From NCBI GenBank assembly GCA_012517355.1, contig JAAYVD010000160.1, positions 1-64,000 on the forward strand: DNA of 64,000 nt, read 5' to 3'. Within the stretch, counting starts at the first letter, position 1. Each line of letters starts with the position of its first letter. Positions 15,705-25,182 of the stretch are shown here, piece after piece. The DNA comes from Candidatus Rifleibacteriota bacterium. Its GTDB lineage: Bacteria > Muiribacteriota > Ozemobacteria > Ozemobacterales > Ozemobacteraceae. The translations under genes were made by a program, and so were the position numbers. A model generated the notes under the pieces. The model was given only the letters and a program-made list of their open reading frames with translations, was not told the DNA's origin and did no database searches.

Positions 15705-18562
15705 TTTTTTCTTTGGACGACGATCAGCGTCATGTCGTCTTCCCGGGAGGGACCCCCGTGGTACTCCTGCAAGGTGGTCATGACCGTCACGAAGTCGCCT
15801 TCGGGGGTGTCCGCACGGCAGCTGCGGAACAGCTCCTCCAAAGGGTCATACCCGAACTGTTTCCCGGCGGGGCTCAGGATCTCGGGCAGGCCGTCGGTAT
15901 AGAAAAAGACCCGGTCGTTCGGGTGCAGGACCGTGGAAAACTCCCCGAACCGTTTCTGACCCCTGGCCTTCATCCGGGGGTTTCCCATTCCCAGAGGGAA
16001 GGAAGATGGAGGAGTCGCGATTTCCCCGCTGCCGTCATCCCTGGTGATGAACGGATGACAATGCCCGGCACTATGGAGGGACAATCGGCCGGTGGGCAGA
16101 TCGAGATAGGAAATGATCATGGTCAGCATCATCTCCCGGCCGACGGTGGCCCGGATCATCTCTTCCAGGCGTTCCAATGTGCCTTCCGGCGGGACACCCC
16201 GTTTCGAGCTGTCCCAGACGATCGCCTTGGCCATGGCCATGAGCAGGGCCGACCGGACGCCGTGGCCGGAGACGTCACCGATGACGACGCAGGCCGTCTG
16301 CTCGCCCACCGGGAAATAATCGAAGTAATCCCCGCCCAGTTCGGAAAAGGTGAGGCACCGCCCATAGATTTCGAATCCCGGAAGCGCGAGGGCCTTCCCC
16401 GGGGAAAGCATGGTCTGGAGGGCCTGGGCGGTCGCCAGTTCCCGCAACCCCTCGATCATCTGGTTGAAGGTCTGGGAGATCTGCCCGAGTTCATCGTTGG
16501 AAACCCGGGGAACGACGTAGGAAAAGTCCCGGGTCTCGATGGCGGCGACACCGTTGCTCAGGTGCTTCATGGGCACGAGAAGGCTGCGGGCGAAGGCGAA
16601 GGCCACCGCCAGGGCGGTGATGAAGAAGAACAAGGCGAACATCCCCAGCCGGAATCGCAGGTCGAAAATCTGGTCGGCGATGCTCCGGGTCGGGAACGAG
16701 GCGATCAGGAAGAACCCGCTGAGGTTCTTTCCTGGAAGCCCCACGGACAGGAAGGACTCCCCCCCTTCCTCGAATGCGCCGCTGATCAGCGAACGTGCCG
16801 ATCGCAACCGGGAACAGCATTCCCGGACCCACGGCTGAAAATAGATCCCGGCCGGCCAGCACATCTGGGGGGTGGTTTCGTGAATCCCCAATACCCGGAA
16901 GGGGCGGGCGGAGGAATCGCTGCCGAAGATGCCGCGCAGGTAGTCGAGGCTGAAGGCGTCGGCCCGCCACGTCATCGCGAGGGCATACTCGGCGAGGCCC
17001 TGGTCATTCCGGAGAAAATCGACGAACAGGAACTGGGCCATCCCGCCCACCGAAAACAATTGGATTTCCCCGACCCGCTTCAGGACCAGGCCCGAAAGGA
17101 AGCTTCCGAAATATCGCTCCATGCCGGACCCGGGTTGGTCCTGGAACGGTACACCGAACTGGCGAAGCTGGTTGTGGTTCATCAATCCTTTGTACAGAAT
17201 GGAAGCCAGCAGGCCGTATTCCGACCTTCCTTCGCCTCCCCGGAGGGAGCTGAAGACCTTTCGCCCTTCCTGGTCCACGATGACCGCATCCTGGAAATTC
17301 AGGTCCTTGAATCCCTCGAGAATCCTGGCGCCGACGGTCCCCGGATCCCGCTGTCCCGGGGGGTAGGTGGCGTGGAGACGCCGAAGCAGTCGGGCAAAGG
17401 CCCGTGGGAGATTGTCGTCCACGAGCTGCAGGTAATCCCCCATCTGCTGAACGATCTGGTTCTTGAGGTTCTGCTGCTTCTCGAGGAGGAATTCGTAACT
17501 GGTGAAACCGAGGACGATCAACGGAAGGCCGGAGGAAAACATGAATAGACCGACGAGTTTCCACCGGATGGAGATGAACATCGGCGTTTCGCGCACGATG
17601 ACCAGGAAGCTGCCAGCGCCCAGGACCAACCCCAGGAGGAGAAGGCCTGCCGAAAAGGCCTGGCGAAGTCCCTGGGGAAGCCGGGTCTGGGCAAGATCCG
17701 TCCATCCCCAGAAAAACAGGCCTGCCGGGCCGGGGCGGACGACGACCAGGTTCTGATCATCGCCATGAATGGCCGCCAGGCTTTCCTCATATTGGCGGAC
17801 CGCCTCTCCCAGGCAGTTTCTGATGCCGGGGGGGACAGGATCCCTGTCGGGGCGGTTGGGGTCGTAGATTCCGAAAAGAAGGCCGGGGGAACGCGCATTG
17901 AGCGAGGCGAGGATCTCCCGGATGCAGGCCAGTCCGTCGAGCCTGCCGGTCTTGATGAAACAGAACAGCCCGAACCGGGGGGTGACGTGGTGGAAGAAGA
18001 TGGGGACCTCCGGCAGGTCGCTGGCCGGGGAGACTTCGCGCAGGAACGACTGGTTGAGGATCTGGCCCAGGGTGATCTTTTCCCCCAGGAACCGCTGGAT
18101 GTCCTCGCTCCGCTCCTGGAAAAAGGCATCCAGGATGGCGACGGATTCACGGAAGCCGGGCATTTTCAAACCGAGGTAGAGGTGCCGGAGAATCTCCTGA
18201 CGGACTTCCCCTTCCACGGGATGGAAGAGGGCATCGCCGCTGCTGGCCACCAGATGGAAGGAAAACACCCCGGGAAACCGCCGGGAAAAGTCTTCTTCGA
18301 CCTGCTGCAAGGCGGGAACCGGGTCGGTGGCCAGCTCCACTTTCGCCCCGGCCTTCTCGAGGGTGTCATACAGCCATGCCCCCCGTTGGGCCTGTCGCTG
18401 CAAGGATTCCAACCGTTCGGTCAGTTTCTCCTGGGAGATGGTTCGATGGTTGGTCCGGCTCAGAGCCTCGTATTTTTCCAGGCCAAGCTCGGCCACGAAC
18501 AGCGGAAAAACGCAGAACACCAGCCAAAACGACACCCAGATGCCGAATTTCCGTATTCTCAT
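15698..18562 (-). CDS. HAMP-SpoIIE family serine/threonine phosphatase
   Basis: A 954-residue membrane phosphatase with the same architecture as the pair at 7.8-13.7 kb: an N-terminal helix near 6-26, an exported domain, a double helix in the middle (around LLLLGLVLGAG and GLFMFSSGLPLI), a second exported domain, a last helix (FFFITALAVAFAF), HAMP and a C-terminal SpoIIE domain. Catalytic motifs GGDYFDYF, GDVSGHG, FYTDGLPE and EDDMTLIV are intact. The probable target is a phosphorylated STAS protein; one candidate is encoded at 30.3 kb (inference). ATG 18562 follows GGGGAtgtc and starts directly before the signal anchor; the upstream in-frame extension is repeat-rich and rejected. Confidence 0.9.
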   Translation of the reverse strand: MRIRKFGIWVSFWLVFCVFPLFVAELGLEKYEALSRTNHRTISQEKLTERLESLQRQAQRGAWLYDTLEKAGAKVELATDPVPALQQVEEDFSRRFPGVFSFHLVASSGDALFHPVEGEVRQEILRHLYLGLKMPGFRESVAILDAFFQERSEDIQRFLGEKITLGQILNQSFLREVSPASDLPEVPIFFHHVTPRFGLFCFIKTGRLDGLACIREILASLNARSPGLLFGIYDPNRPDRDPVPPGIRNCLGEAVRQYEESLAAIHGDDQNLVVVRPGPAGLFFWGWTDLAQTRLPQGLRQAFSAGLLLLGLVLGAGSFLVIVRETPMFISIRWKLVGLFMFSSGLPLIVLGFTSYEFLLEKQQNLKNQIVQQMGDYLQLVDDNLPRAFARLLRRLHATYPPGQRDPGTVGARILEGFKDLNFQDAVIVDQEGRKVFSSLRGGEGRSEYGLLASILYKGLMNHNQLRQFGVPFQDQPGSGMERYFGSFLSGLVLKRVGEIQLFSVGGMAQFLFVDFLRNDQGLAEYALAMTWRADAFSLDYLRGIFGSDSSARPFRVLGIHETTPQMCWPAGIYFQPWVRECCSRLRSARSLISGAFEEGGESFLSVGLPGKNLSGFFLIASFPTRSIADQIFDLRFRLGMFALFFFITALAVAFAFARSLLVPMKHLSNGVAAIETRDFSYVVPRVSNDELGQISQTFNQMIEGLRELATAQALQTMLSPGKALALPGFEIYGRCLTFSELGGDYFDYFPVGEQTACVVIGDVSGHGVRSALLMAMAKAIVWDSSKRGVPPEGTLERLEEMIRATVGREMMLTMIISYLDLPTGRLSLHSAGHCHPFITRDDGSGEIATPPSSFPLGMGNPRMKARGQKRFGEFSTVLHPNDRVFFYTDGLPEILSPAGKQFGYDPLEELFRSCRADTPEGDFVTVMTTLQEYHGGPSREDDMTLIVVQRKKT

Positions 18563-18676
18563 GACATCCCCGTTGGTATGGTCATTTGCGCTCTCTGAGC
18601 CTCCCGGCGTGGTCAAACGGCCGGCCTCCGTTCCCCCCGGGGTGCCGACCGGCACGAGGTCGGCCATACCCCTTTG

Positions 18677-18725
18677 CCGCTACGGAGGGCGGCGCGAAAC
18701 GGCAGTTTCGCGCACCGCAAAGGGG
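18677..18725 (-). repeat. Dispersed 49-bp palindromic repeat, copy 1
   Basis: Read on the minus strand it is CCCCTTTGC, 16 bp, then GTTTCGCGCCGCC and TCCGTAGCGG. The same order and spacing recur at 49252-49300. The copy also contains nested inverted repeats: GCGCGAAAC/GTTTCGCGC (18692-18713) inside CCCCTTTGC/GCAAAGGGG (18669-18725). It lies in the 286-bp gap between two minus-strand genes, downstream of the EF-hand gene. Confidence 0.75.
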
Positions 18726-18771
18726 CCGCCCGGTTCCTGATCAGGCCCCGCAAAGGGGGCGCGCCCTTCGT

Positions 18772-18792
18772 GGCCGGCGGAGTTCGCCGGCC
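18772..18792. terminator. Perfect 8-bp hairpin downstream of the EF-hand gene
   Basis: GGCCGGCG and CGCCGGCC pair around a 5-base loop, 57 bp past the stop of the minus-strand EF-hand gene. No T-tract follows, so a terminator role is only probable. Confidence 0.4.
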
Positions 18793-18848
18793 GCCGTCAG
18801 GGCGACTTTCGAACCGCATGTCTCCTGGCTGGCCGCCGTCGCTCCGGC

Positions 18849-19916
18849 TTACCAGAGCAGGTCCCGGTCCATACCTTCTCCGCCCCCCCGCCTGAGGGCA
18901 TCCGGCACGGAGTGGTCCGGTCCTCCCGGCGTCGTGAGGAGCGAGCGGAATCCGCGTCGGGAGCCGGGGTTGCCCGGTTCCCCGGCGCCCCGGGGAGAGG
19001 AGGCCGTCAGGCCGGAAGTCTGGGCGGACGCCACCCCTCCCGACGGGGACTCTTCAACCGGGACCGGCAACGGTGTCTGGTTGATCACGATGTCGGCGGC
19101 TGCTTGACCAAGAACATCCCTGAGATATCCGGTGTATTCCTCCTGGGTCAAAGCTTCGTCATCATTCTCGTTGGCCATCAGGAAGATGGCCTGGACCATC
19201 GGGGGGAGTCGTTCCACCTGTTGGCGCTGTGGGTGCGGCAAACGGACGAGCCCGGCGTTCAGGGCGAACATCCGCTTGTCGATCATCGGGTTGACGAAGG
19301 GCTGCATCGTCTGGATCTCCCCGGGATCCAGGCGACCGTCCCCCTGGGTATCGAATGCGGCAAGGAAATCCAGAAGGGCTTCGGGAGGCCGTAACGGGGC
19401 GATCTCCCCCGCTTCGATGGAGCCGTCCTGGTTGCGATCGAGGCTGGCAACGAACTGCTGAACCCTGGCCTGGTTGAAGGCCCTCTGTTTGTCCCGCAGG
19501 CCCTTGCGGAACTCCCCTGTCGATACGGCCCCGTCAGCGTCCGTATCCCAGGCCGAAAAAACCGCTTTCATCCGGGTGTCCCTGATGTTGGCCAGCTCCT
19601 CGGCTGACAGGCGAAGATCGCGGTTGGCATTGTTGTTGGACCAGACCAGGATCGCCAGATTGAAAAAATCGATATCGGGTCGCCCAGTAGGAGGCGGCCT
19701 CCCTCCTGGAGGTCCTCCAGCCGGTCCGGGGCCACCCAGACCCGGACCTCCCTGGGGCGGCCACCCCGGAGGAGGGGATGGAGGGGAGGAGAAACCCCAC
19801 GGATTCTGGTGAGAGGGAGGCGCCACCGGAGGCCCACCCTGGGCAAAGCCGCTGTCGGCCAGGCCAAGCCAGCAGACCACTCCTCCCAACACCCCGAGCA
19901 GAGCGAGACGTTTCAT
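18849..19916 (-). CDS. Secreted EF-hand calcium-binding protein
   Basis: A 355-residue protein with a Sec signal peptide (cleavage probably at FAQ, residue 23-24), a Gly/Pro-rich segment to about residue 80 and several EF-hand loops: DTDADGAVSTGE, DRNQDGSIEAGE, DTQGDGRLDPGE and a weaker NENDDEALTQEE. It therefore likely binds calcium outside the cytoplasm. The region from the last EF-hand (TGYLRDVLG...PLPVP) and the extreme C-terminus DRDLLW match the paralogue at 29.0 kb, which ends DRELLW. It is divergent from the ECF sigma operon. ATG 19916 follows GGAGGG with good spacing. Confidence 0.85.
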   Translation of the reverse strand: MKRLALLGVLGGVVCWLGLADSGFAQGGPPVAPPSHQNPWGFSSPPSPPPGWPPQGGPGLGGPGPAGGPPGGRPPPTGRPDIDFFNLAILVWSNNNANRDLRLSAEELANIRDTRMKAVFSAWDTDADGAVSTGEFRKGLRDKQRAFNQARVQQFVASLDRNQDGSIEAGEIAPLRPPEALLDFLAAFDTQGDGRLDPGEIQTMQPFVNPMIDKRMFALNAGLVRLPHPQRQQVERLPPMVQAIFLMANENDDEALTQEEYTGYLRDVLGQAAADIVINQTPLPVPVEESPSGGVASAQTSGLTASSPRGAGEPGNPGSRRGFRSLLTTPGGPDHSVPDALRRGGGEGMDRDLLW

Positions 19917-20182
19917 GGCTGGCTTTTCCCTCCTCATCCGTTCGGGGCATTCTACCATGGCGGCCCGGTCCGGGCGGGCAGGAATGGGGCCGGTTCCTGG
20001 AAATGCCTGACCTCCAGGACGATGGAGCGGCCAAAGGAGGCTTGGCCGACTCCTTGCCAACCTGCCCAGATCCAGGCTGGCGGGGCACACCTCCCAGTCC
20101 ATTCACGGGCAAAGGTCTCCTGCAAAGATCGGGCCTTTTCCTCGCCTTTTTCCAGGGTTTTTGCTACTTTGGCACGGGAGAG

Positions 20183-20214
20183 TTTTTTCAACCTCGGGGG
20201 AACGGGCGCCGTTA
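20183..20214 (+). promoter_or_regulatory. ECF-type promoter of the sigma factor operon
   Basis: A T-tract and CAACC (-35, ending at 20193) are separated by 16 bp from CGTTA (-10, 20210-20214). AAC in the -35 and CGT in the -10 are typical of ECF sigma promoters. Identical spacing occurs at 25943-25974 and 28091-28123, which suggests the sigma factor drives its own operon. Confidence 0.7.
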
Positions 20215-20271
20215 CAGGGGAATACAAGCCTGAGTGATTGGCGGCGGAAAGCGGATTTTCCAGGAGACGAT

Positions 20272-20823
20272 ATGGTGGCAGCCCACGAGTTTGCCTCACT
20301 CACCGACGACCAACTGATCCAACAGGTCCAGGCTGGAAGGAGCAAGGCGTTTGGAGAGCTGGTGCAACGGTATCTGCGTTTCTGCCAGGCGTATTTCTTT
20401 CGCAAGGTGTTTGACAAGGAGGCGGCCCGCGATCTGTCCCAGGAGGCGTTCATCTCGGCCTTCAATGCCATCCAGAGATTCGAACCCGGCAGCAATTTCA
20501 AAGGATGGCTGATGACCATCTGCCGCAACAAGTTTCTCGATTATCTTCGCTCCGTCAGACGGCGGGAAACCCCCGTCGAACACGTGGAAGCCCACACCCC
20601 GGGGATCGAAAACACCATTCTGCGGTCGACCACCATCGCCGAGGGTCTGAAACTGCTCGACCCCCTTCAGCAGGAGGTCGTGGCCATGAAATACATGGGC
20701 GACATGAGCTGCCAGGAGATCGCCAAGGCCCTCGAAATTCCGGAAGGAACGGTCAAGAGTTTCCTGTTCGGGGCCCGGAAGCGGCTGTACGAATACTTCC
20801 AGGGCAAGGAGGTTGAAGGATGA
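20272..20823 (+). CDS. ECF-family RNA polymerase sigma factor
   Basis: A 183-residue sigma-70-family protein of ECF size. Region 2 is seen in FGELVQRYLRFCQ through DLSQEAFISAFNAI and GWLMTICRNKFLDYLR. Region 4 is LDPLQQEVVAMKYM followed by the helix-turn-helix SCQEIAKALEIPEGTVKS. ATG 20272 is chosen over an earlier in-frame ATG at 20161 because AGGAGA stands just before it and the putative promoter lies between the two. The stop overlaps the anti-sigma gene by ATGA, the usual arrangement for a sigma/anti-sigma pair. The upstream ECF-type promoter implies autoregulation. Confidence 0.93.
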   Translation: MVAAHEFASLTDDQLIQQVQAGRSKAFGELVQRYLRFCQAYFFRKVFDKEAARDLSQEAFISAFNAIQRFEPGSNFKGWLMTICRNKFLDYLRSVRRRETPVEHVEAHTPGIENTILRSTTIAEGLKLLDPLQQEVVAMKYMGDMSCQEIAKALEIPEGTVKSFLFGARKRLYEYFQGKEVEG

Positions 20824-21932
20824 CCACCCTCTCCCGTGAATGCGAACGATTCCAGCAGTCGGTCATGAGTGCCGACACCGGTGCGGAGAAGCCCGATCCG
20901 ACCCATGCCAGGATGTGCGCCACCTGCGCCGAATTCCTGCGGCGGTATGAAAGCTTCGAAGGGAAGTTGAAGGCCGAGTTCGACCCCTCTGACTATCAAC
21001 CTCTCCCCCTGGCGAAGAACCCCTGGGAATCCCCCTCGCCGGCCAGCCGGGAAGAATCCGGCCCATCGTGGTGGGACACCTGGCTCGCCTTCCTGACCCC
21101 CCCCCGGCTCGCCGTCGCCATGGCGGCCGTGCTGGGAGTCCTGGTCCTCCTGCCGGTCTGGTGGCGAAGAGGTCCCCTGCCCGGGTCCGGGGCGGAGACG
21201 TCCTATCTCGCCGAACACGAAACGGCGATGCTTGCCGCCCTCGAGTCGGGAACCGGGACCGTCACCTGGCAGGGCCGCCCCCTGGAACCCGGTTCCGCCA
21301 AAGGGATTCCGCTCGGGGATCCTCTCCGCATCGCCGGGGAAGCGGTTCTCACCCTTCCCAAAGGGGTCCGGGTCACCGGATCAGACGCGGAGCTGCGCCT
21401 GTGCCGCGCCGGGGTGGAACTGGCCCGGGGCCGCCTGGAGGTCTCGGTGACCCCGACCCCCTCTCCTTTCCGCGTGCGAACACCCACCGCCGAGATCAGC
21501 GTCCTGGGCACCATGTTCACCGTTACGGTCGCCAACGACGGGACGACCGCGGTGGCGGTGGCCTCGGGAAAGGTCCGCGTCGCCCCGCTGACCGGGGCCG
21601 AAGGTGAGCGGGCGCTGGCTCCCGGGGAATCCTTCGTTGTGGCAGGGCAGGCCGGCTCAACCCCGGCGACCGCCACTCCTCCGGTGCCGGTGACTTCCGG
21701 ACTGCCCGCCTCGCCTCCGTCCGGAGCGTCCTTGGCCCCCGTCCTGTCGCCAGCCACCCCGGCTATTACCGCTACCCCCGCTTTCACCGCCACCCCGTCC
21801 GCCCTCACCACCGCCACGGCCGCCCAGGTCGGGTCTCCGGCGCCGGCGGCGGTGGCATCTGATGTGGTTCCCCTCGAGCCCACCACCCTGTCCTCTCCCC
21901 TGGATGACCTGAACAAGCCGTCTTCCCACTGA
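20820..21932 (+). CDS. Zinc-finger anti-sigma factor with FecR domain
   Basis: A 370-residue protein. Residues 29-36 hold H-x3-C-x2-C (HARMCATC), the ZAS motif of anti-sigma factors that bind ECF sigma factors. A single transmembrane helix (about 96-113) follows. The exported part has a FecR-type segment (RTPTAEISVLGTMFTV, VAVASGKVRV) and a long Thr/Ala/Pro-rich tail. It probably holds the cognate sigma factor at the membrane until an envelope signal arrives. A run of nine C at about 21097-21105, just before the helix, could slip. It is translationally coupled to the sigma gene. Confidence 0.85.
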   Translation: MTTLSRECERFQQSVMSADTGAEKPDPTHARMCATCAEFLRRYESFEGKLKAEFDPSDYQPLPLAKNPWESPSPASREESGPSWWDTWLAFLTPPRLAVAMAAVLGVLVLLPVWWRRGPLPGSGAETSYLAEHETAMLAALESGTGTVTWQGRPLEPGSAKGIPLGDPLRIAGEAVLTLPKGVRVTGSDAELRLCRAGVELARGRLEVSVTPTPSPFRVRTPTAEISVLGTMFTVTVANDGTTAVAVASGKVRVAPLTGAEGERALAPGESFVVAGQAGSTPATATPPVPVTSGLPASPPSGASLAPVLSPATPAITATPAFTATPSALTTATAAQVGSPAPAAVASDVVPLEPTTLSSPLDDLNKPSSH

Positions 21933-22033
21933 TCATGAACGGTGTTGTCGATGTGGACCACGGTTCCCGGGCGGCATCAGGCGCGATTCCGTCGGGTCGG
22001 GCCGTGGTCGATCTTCCATCAGGAGGAAGCGAA

Positions 22034-22570
22034 ATGCCGAACCGACGCCTGCCGCGGGGCCGGGGTCTGGCCCTGATTCTTTCCCGATCCTTCCTGTGGC
22101 TGTGGCTTGCCCTGTCCAGCCTCCCTCTTTCGGCCCAGATCCCCCTCGAGGATGAATACCGGGAATGGAATCAGGTCATCGCGGAAGCGAAGACGATGGC
22201 CCAGGACCTGACGAAAGCCTATCAGGCCGCCGCGGCGGGGTCCGGGAAAGACCGGGGCCAGGCCGGATTCTTCGACCCCACCCTGCTGGACCTGGAGGCG
22301 AGGTTGAAACAGAAAGACCTCAAATCCCGGCTGCTCTATTCCCCGCGCTTCCCCCCGGAACACCGGGCGGTTCTCGACGGGTATCTCCAGGAGATGGCGC
22401 GTTGCCAGGCCGCGCGCAACGCGTTGCAGCCTCCGCTTCCGTCTTCCCCCGATGCCCCGCCCCAGGCGTCCGGCACCACCACCCCGACGGGCGTGGACCC
22501 TGCCCGGGAACTCCCCAAACCCGCCCCGCCCCGTCCTCGGGAATCCGCTGCGCCGGCCGGTCCTGAATGA
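22034..22570 (+). CDS. Exported protein of unknown function in the ECF operon
   Basis: A 178-residue protein with a signal peptide (hydrophobic core LWLWLALSSLPLS, cleavage probably after SAQ), a helical charged middle (residues about 38-115) and a Pro/Ala-rich C-terminus. No family is recognised. ATG 22034 is preceded by AGGAGGAAGCG, a strong ribosome site, so the longer in-frame start at 21935 is rejected. It lies between the anti-sigma gene and the pilin-like genes and is probably part of the same transcript. Confidence 0.7.
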   Translation: MPNRRLPRGRGLALILSRSFLWLWLALSSLPLSAQIPLEDEYREWNQVIAEAKTMAQDLTKAYQAAAAGSGKDRGQAGFFDPTLLDLEARLKQKDLKSRLLYSPRFPPEHRAVLDGYLQEMARCQAARNALQPPLPSSPDAPPQASGTTTPTGVDPARELPKPAPPRPRESAAPAGPE

Positions 22571-22607
22571 CCCCCCGCCCGGCGAAACAGGTTCCGCCCC
22601 CGAACCC

Positions 22608-24692
22608 ATGAGATCCCGCCGTGGCTCATTGCTCGTTCTGGTCCTGACGATGGTCTTCGTCGGGGCGGTCCTGGTCATCAGCCTGTTCGATGTGCTCCGG
22701 GAACGGTATTTCCAGACCTACCGGATGATCGACGACCGTATGGCCGAGCACCTGTGCCAGTCGCTTCTGGAGATCTCGAACTACGAACTGCAAAAGGCTT
22801 TGCTGGATGCAGGGGACATCCGCCGGAAGATCCAGACCCTCGCCCTCCCCTGTGGGACCGAGGACGTGCTGGTGTGGAGCGAGGCCGCCTCGTTCCAGGA
22901 CTCCCTGTCGAAGGCGATGGACAACTACCTGGCCACGTTTTCCGAAGGCGAGACCCGCACGATGTCGGTCAAGGTGCGGGCGGTCCATCTGTGGCTGACC
23001 GACGTGAAGGTTCTGGGCAGGAAAGGCCCGGGCTACCAGTGGAGCGATCCTGGCGAACGGATCGGAACCTTTTCCTTCCACCTGGAGATCTCGGTGAACG
23101 CGGTTCGCAAGAAGCTGGTGGCCAACCGCGCCTTCCAGATCGTGAACCATCTCCCCGGTCCACTTGGCCGTTTCACCCTGTTCGTGAAGGACGCTTCCGG
23201 CGAGAACTACAATCTCCTCGACAACGACTCCGACGGCACCCCGGTGTCCGACCGGTCGCCCCTCGTCTGCTACCACGGGACTTCCGACCAGCTCGACAAA
23301 AACGGGTTTGTGTTCCTCGGGGGGGATGACCCGCTCACGTTGCGGTTGACCCAGGGCTACGGCAACCGGCGCACCGGCGAGTATTTCCATTTCCTGGCCC
23401 AGGGTCAGGACTATGACCCCGATTTCTATGCCGGGAAGGTTTTCACCCCGCCGTCGGCCGATGCGGGAGGCGTTCCCTGGGTTTCCTATCTTGGTCTGAT
23501 CGAGGCCGCCGGCGTGCCGTTTCCCGTCGACCTGAAGGTGGATGAGAAGTATTTCGGGTTCTATTCGACCAGCCCGAAAGGGTGGAGCGTGAATCTTCTC
23601 AACGCCCTCGATTCCTTCTTTCTCGGTCAGAACATGGATACGAAATCGAGCCTTCTTCATCTGGAGGGGGCCTTCCAGCATCCCCGGACGGGAGCTGACG
23701 GAAGAACCCCGACCTGGGTGCTGGGAAACGTCCGGCGGCTCTACGCCATCATCCGGTTGCTGAAGTTCGACAGTCTTCCCGCCGACGGGGTCCTGGGCGC
23801 GGTGGCGGTCATGAAAAGCCCGGTCGAGCCCGCCACGGACCCCGATTTCTGGAACGTGGTGAACGCGGGTCTTCCGACCACGGTGTCGGAGGCGGGGGCC
23901 GGATCCTTCACCGTGAGCAAGCCCTTCCAGGAGGAAGGGTTTTCCGACATCTTCGCTTCGGCGCAACGCTATCTCGCCAACGCGTCCACTTTGGTCATGA
24001 CCGGCTCGGAACTGGGAGAACCCTTCAACGAATTCCTGCGCGGGTATTTCCAGGACCGTTCCGACCTGGCCGGGAAGGTCGCCATCGACGAGGGCAGGAA
24101 GATGGTGCTGCAGTTCGCCGGTGGGGCACAGGCGGGGCGGAGCGGGGAGGCCTTTTCCGGGGATCTTTCCCGGATTCCGCCCGACCTGCTCGAATACAAG
24201 GCTCTTCTGGCGATCACCCGGGACCGCTTCCTGAAACGGTATGCCTCTGGCAACAAGCTGGCGTTGCGGGTCCCGGTCCTGGTGACCGACGAAGAGGACA
24301 CCCTGTCGCTTCCCTCCTTGGAAGTTGCGGAAGGAACCATGGGCACCCTCTTTTTCGCCAAGGACATCGCTCTCGACGGCCTCACCAGCAAAACCAACGC
24401 CCTCGATGCCCAGGGCAACCTGAACTTCTGCTCCCTTGGCGGAGACATCACCCTGGCGTCCACCCAGGAATACCAGGCGAATTTCCTCGCCCTCGACGGT
24501 ACCCTGCGACCCGCTGGGGTGTGGAACATCTGGGGGAACGCCTGCGTTGGCAAGCTGCCCGCCGCCGCGCTGGAACGGGGTGGCCGCCTGGAGTATAACC
24601 CGTTCGACAATCCCGAGTCCCCATCCTACGGATTGTTCGACGGTCTGTATCTGAGCGACCGCTACCATGCGTATTCCCTGTCGTCGGAATGA
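22608..24692 (+). CDS. Large PilX/GspK-like pseudopilin
   Basis: A 694-residue protein. The N-terminus MRSRRGSLLVLVLTMVFVGA is a short basic leader, a glycine and a hydrophobic helix, as in type IV pilin-like proteins. The usual Glu at mature position 5 is absent, as in GspK-type tip pseudopilins. The rest is a large exported domain with no recognised family. Start ATG 22608 gives the prepilin leader directly; upstream in-frame ATGs would bury it. Two further prepilin-like genes follow with a 4-bp gap and a 4-bp overlap, so the three probably form the minor part of one pilus or pseudopilus. Confidence 0.7.
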   Translation: MRSRRGSLLVLVLTMVFVGAVLVISLFDVLRERYFQTYRMIDDRMAEHLCQSLLEISNYELQKALLDAGDIRRKIQTLALPCGTEDVLVWSEAASFQDSLSKAMDNYLATFSEGETRTMSVKVRAVHLWLTDVKVLGRKGPGYQWSDPGERIGTFSFHLEISVNAVRKKLVANRAFQIVNHLPGPLGRFTLFVKDASGENYNLLDNDSDGTPVSDRSPLVCYHGTSDQLDKNGFVFLGGDDPLTLRLTQGYGNRRTGEYFHFLAQGQDYDPDFYAGKVFTPPSADAGGVPWVSYLGLIEAAGVPFPVDLKVDEKYFGFYSTSPKGWSVNLLNALDSFFLGQNMDTKSSLLHLEGAFQHPRTGADGRTPTWVLGNVRRLYAIIRLLKFDSLPADGVLGAVAVMKSPVEPATDPDFWNVVNAGLPTTVSEAGAGSFTVSKPFQEEGFSDIFASAQRYLANASTLVMTGSELGEPFNEFLRGYFQDRSDLAGKVAIDEGRKMVLQFAGGAQAGRSGEAFSGDLSRIPPDLLEYKALLAITRDRFLKRYASGNKLALRVPVLVTDEEDTLSLPSLEVAEGTMGTLFFAKDIALDGLTSKTNALDAQGNLNFCSLGGDITLASTQEYQANFLALDGTLRPAGVWNIWGNACVGKLPAAALERGGRLEYNPFDNPESPSYGLFDGLYLSDRYHAYSLSSE

Positions 24693-24696
24693 GACC

Positions 24697-25182
24697 ATGA
24701 ACCCCCGGAACCACCGTACCCTCTCGGGGATGACCTTTCTGGAATTGAGCATCGGAGCTTTCCTGCTCGCCTTGGTCCTGCTGCCCCTGCTCTCCCATTA
24801 CGCCAGCGCCCGCCGCAGCTTCGGCACGATCGCCGGGCGCCATGCCGCCATGAACGCGGCGGACGAGATCCTGCAGCAGGTGTTCATCATCCCCGTGGCT
24901 GACCTGGTCTCCGTTACCGACCTGGACATCCCGGCGTCGGCCACCCGTTTCCTTCTCGATCCCCGGAATGTATCGACCACGATGTTCTGCCAGGAGGTGC
25001 CGCCGCCGTTCTCCCGGAAACTGACCATTGTCCGGGATGCGAACAAGCCCCTGGCCGAAGCCATCATCAGGATCTCCTGGTCCGATTCCCCACGGGACGT
25101 CTACATCGAACGGGTGTTCCTGCACGATCTCACCTGGAGCACCTGGCTGCCCGATACATACGGCACGGGAACGAAGCCATGA
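24697..25182 (+). CDS. Prepilin-type N-terminal methylation protein (minor pseudopilin)
   Basis: A 161-residue protein with a prepilin peptidase site G^MTFLEL near residue 11: glycine, then a hydrophobic helix with Glu at mature position 5. This is the signature of type IV pilins and type II secretion pseudopilins. It starts 4 bp after the preceding gene and overlaps the next one by ATGA. The small globular part has no identified family; a GspI/PilV-like role is the closest guess from position and size. Confidence 0.8.
   Translation: MNPRNHRTLSGMTFLELSIGAFLLALVLLPLLSHYASARRSFGTIAGRHAAMNAADEILQQVFIIPVADLVSVTDLDIPASATRFLLDPRNVSTTMFCQEVPPPFSRKLTIVRDANKPLAEAIIRISWSDSPRDVYIERVFLHDLTWSTWLPDTYGTGTKP

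Noticed and set aside
13768-15783. Long plus-strand frame opposite the glycosidase-like gene
   Set aside because: The minus strand has signal peptide and catalytic motifs; the plus frame has none.
20161-20271. Longer N-terminus for the ECF sigma factor
   Set aside because: It would begin upstream of the putative promoter and lacks a ribosome site; ATG 20272 has AGGAGA.
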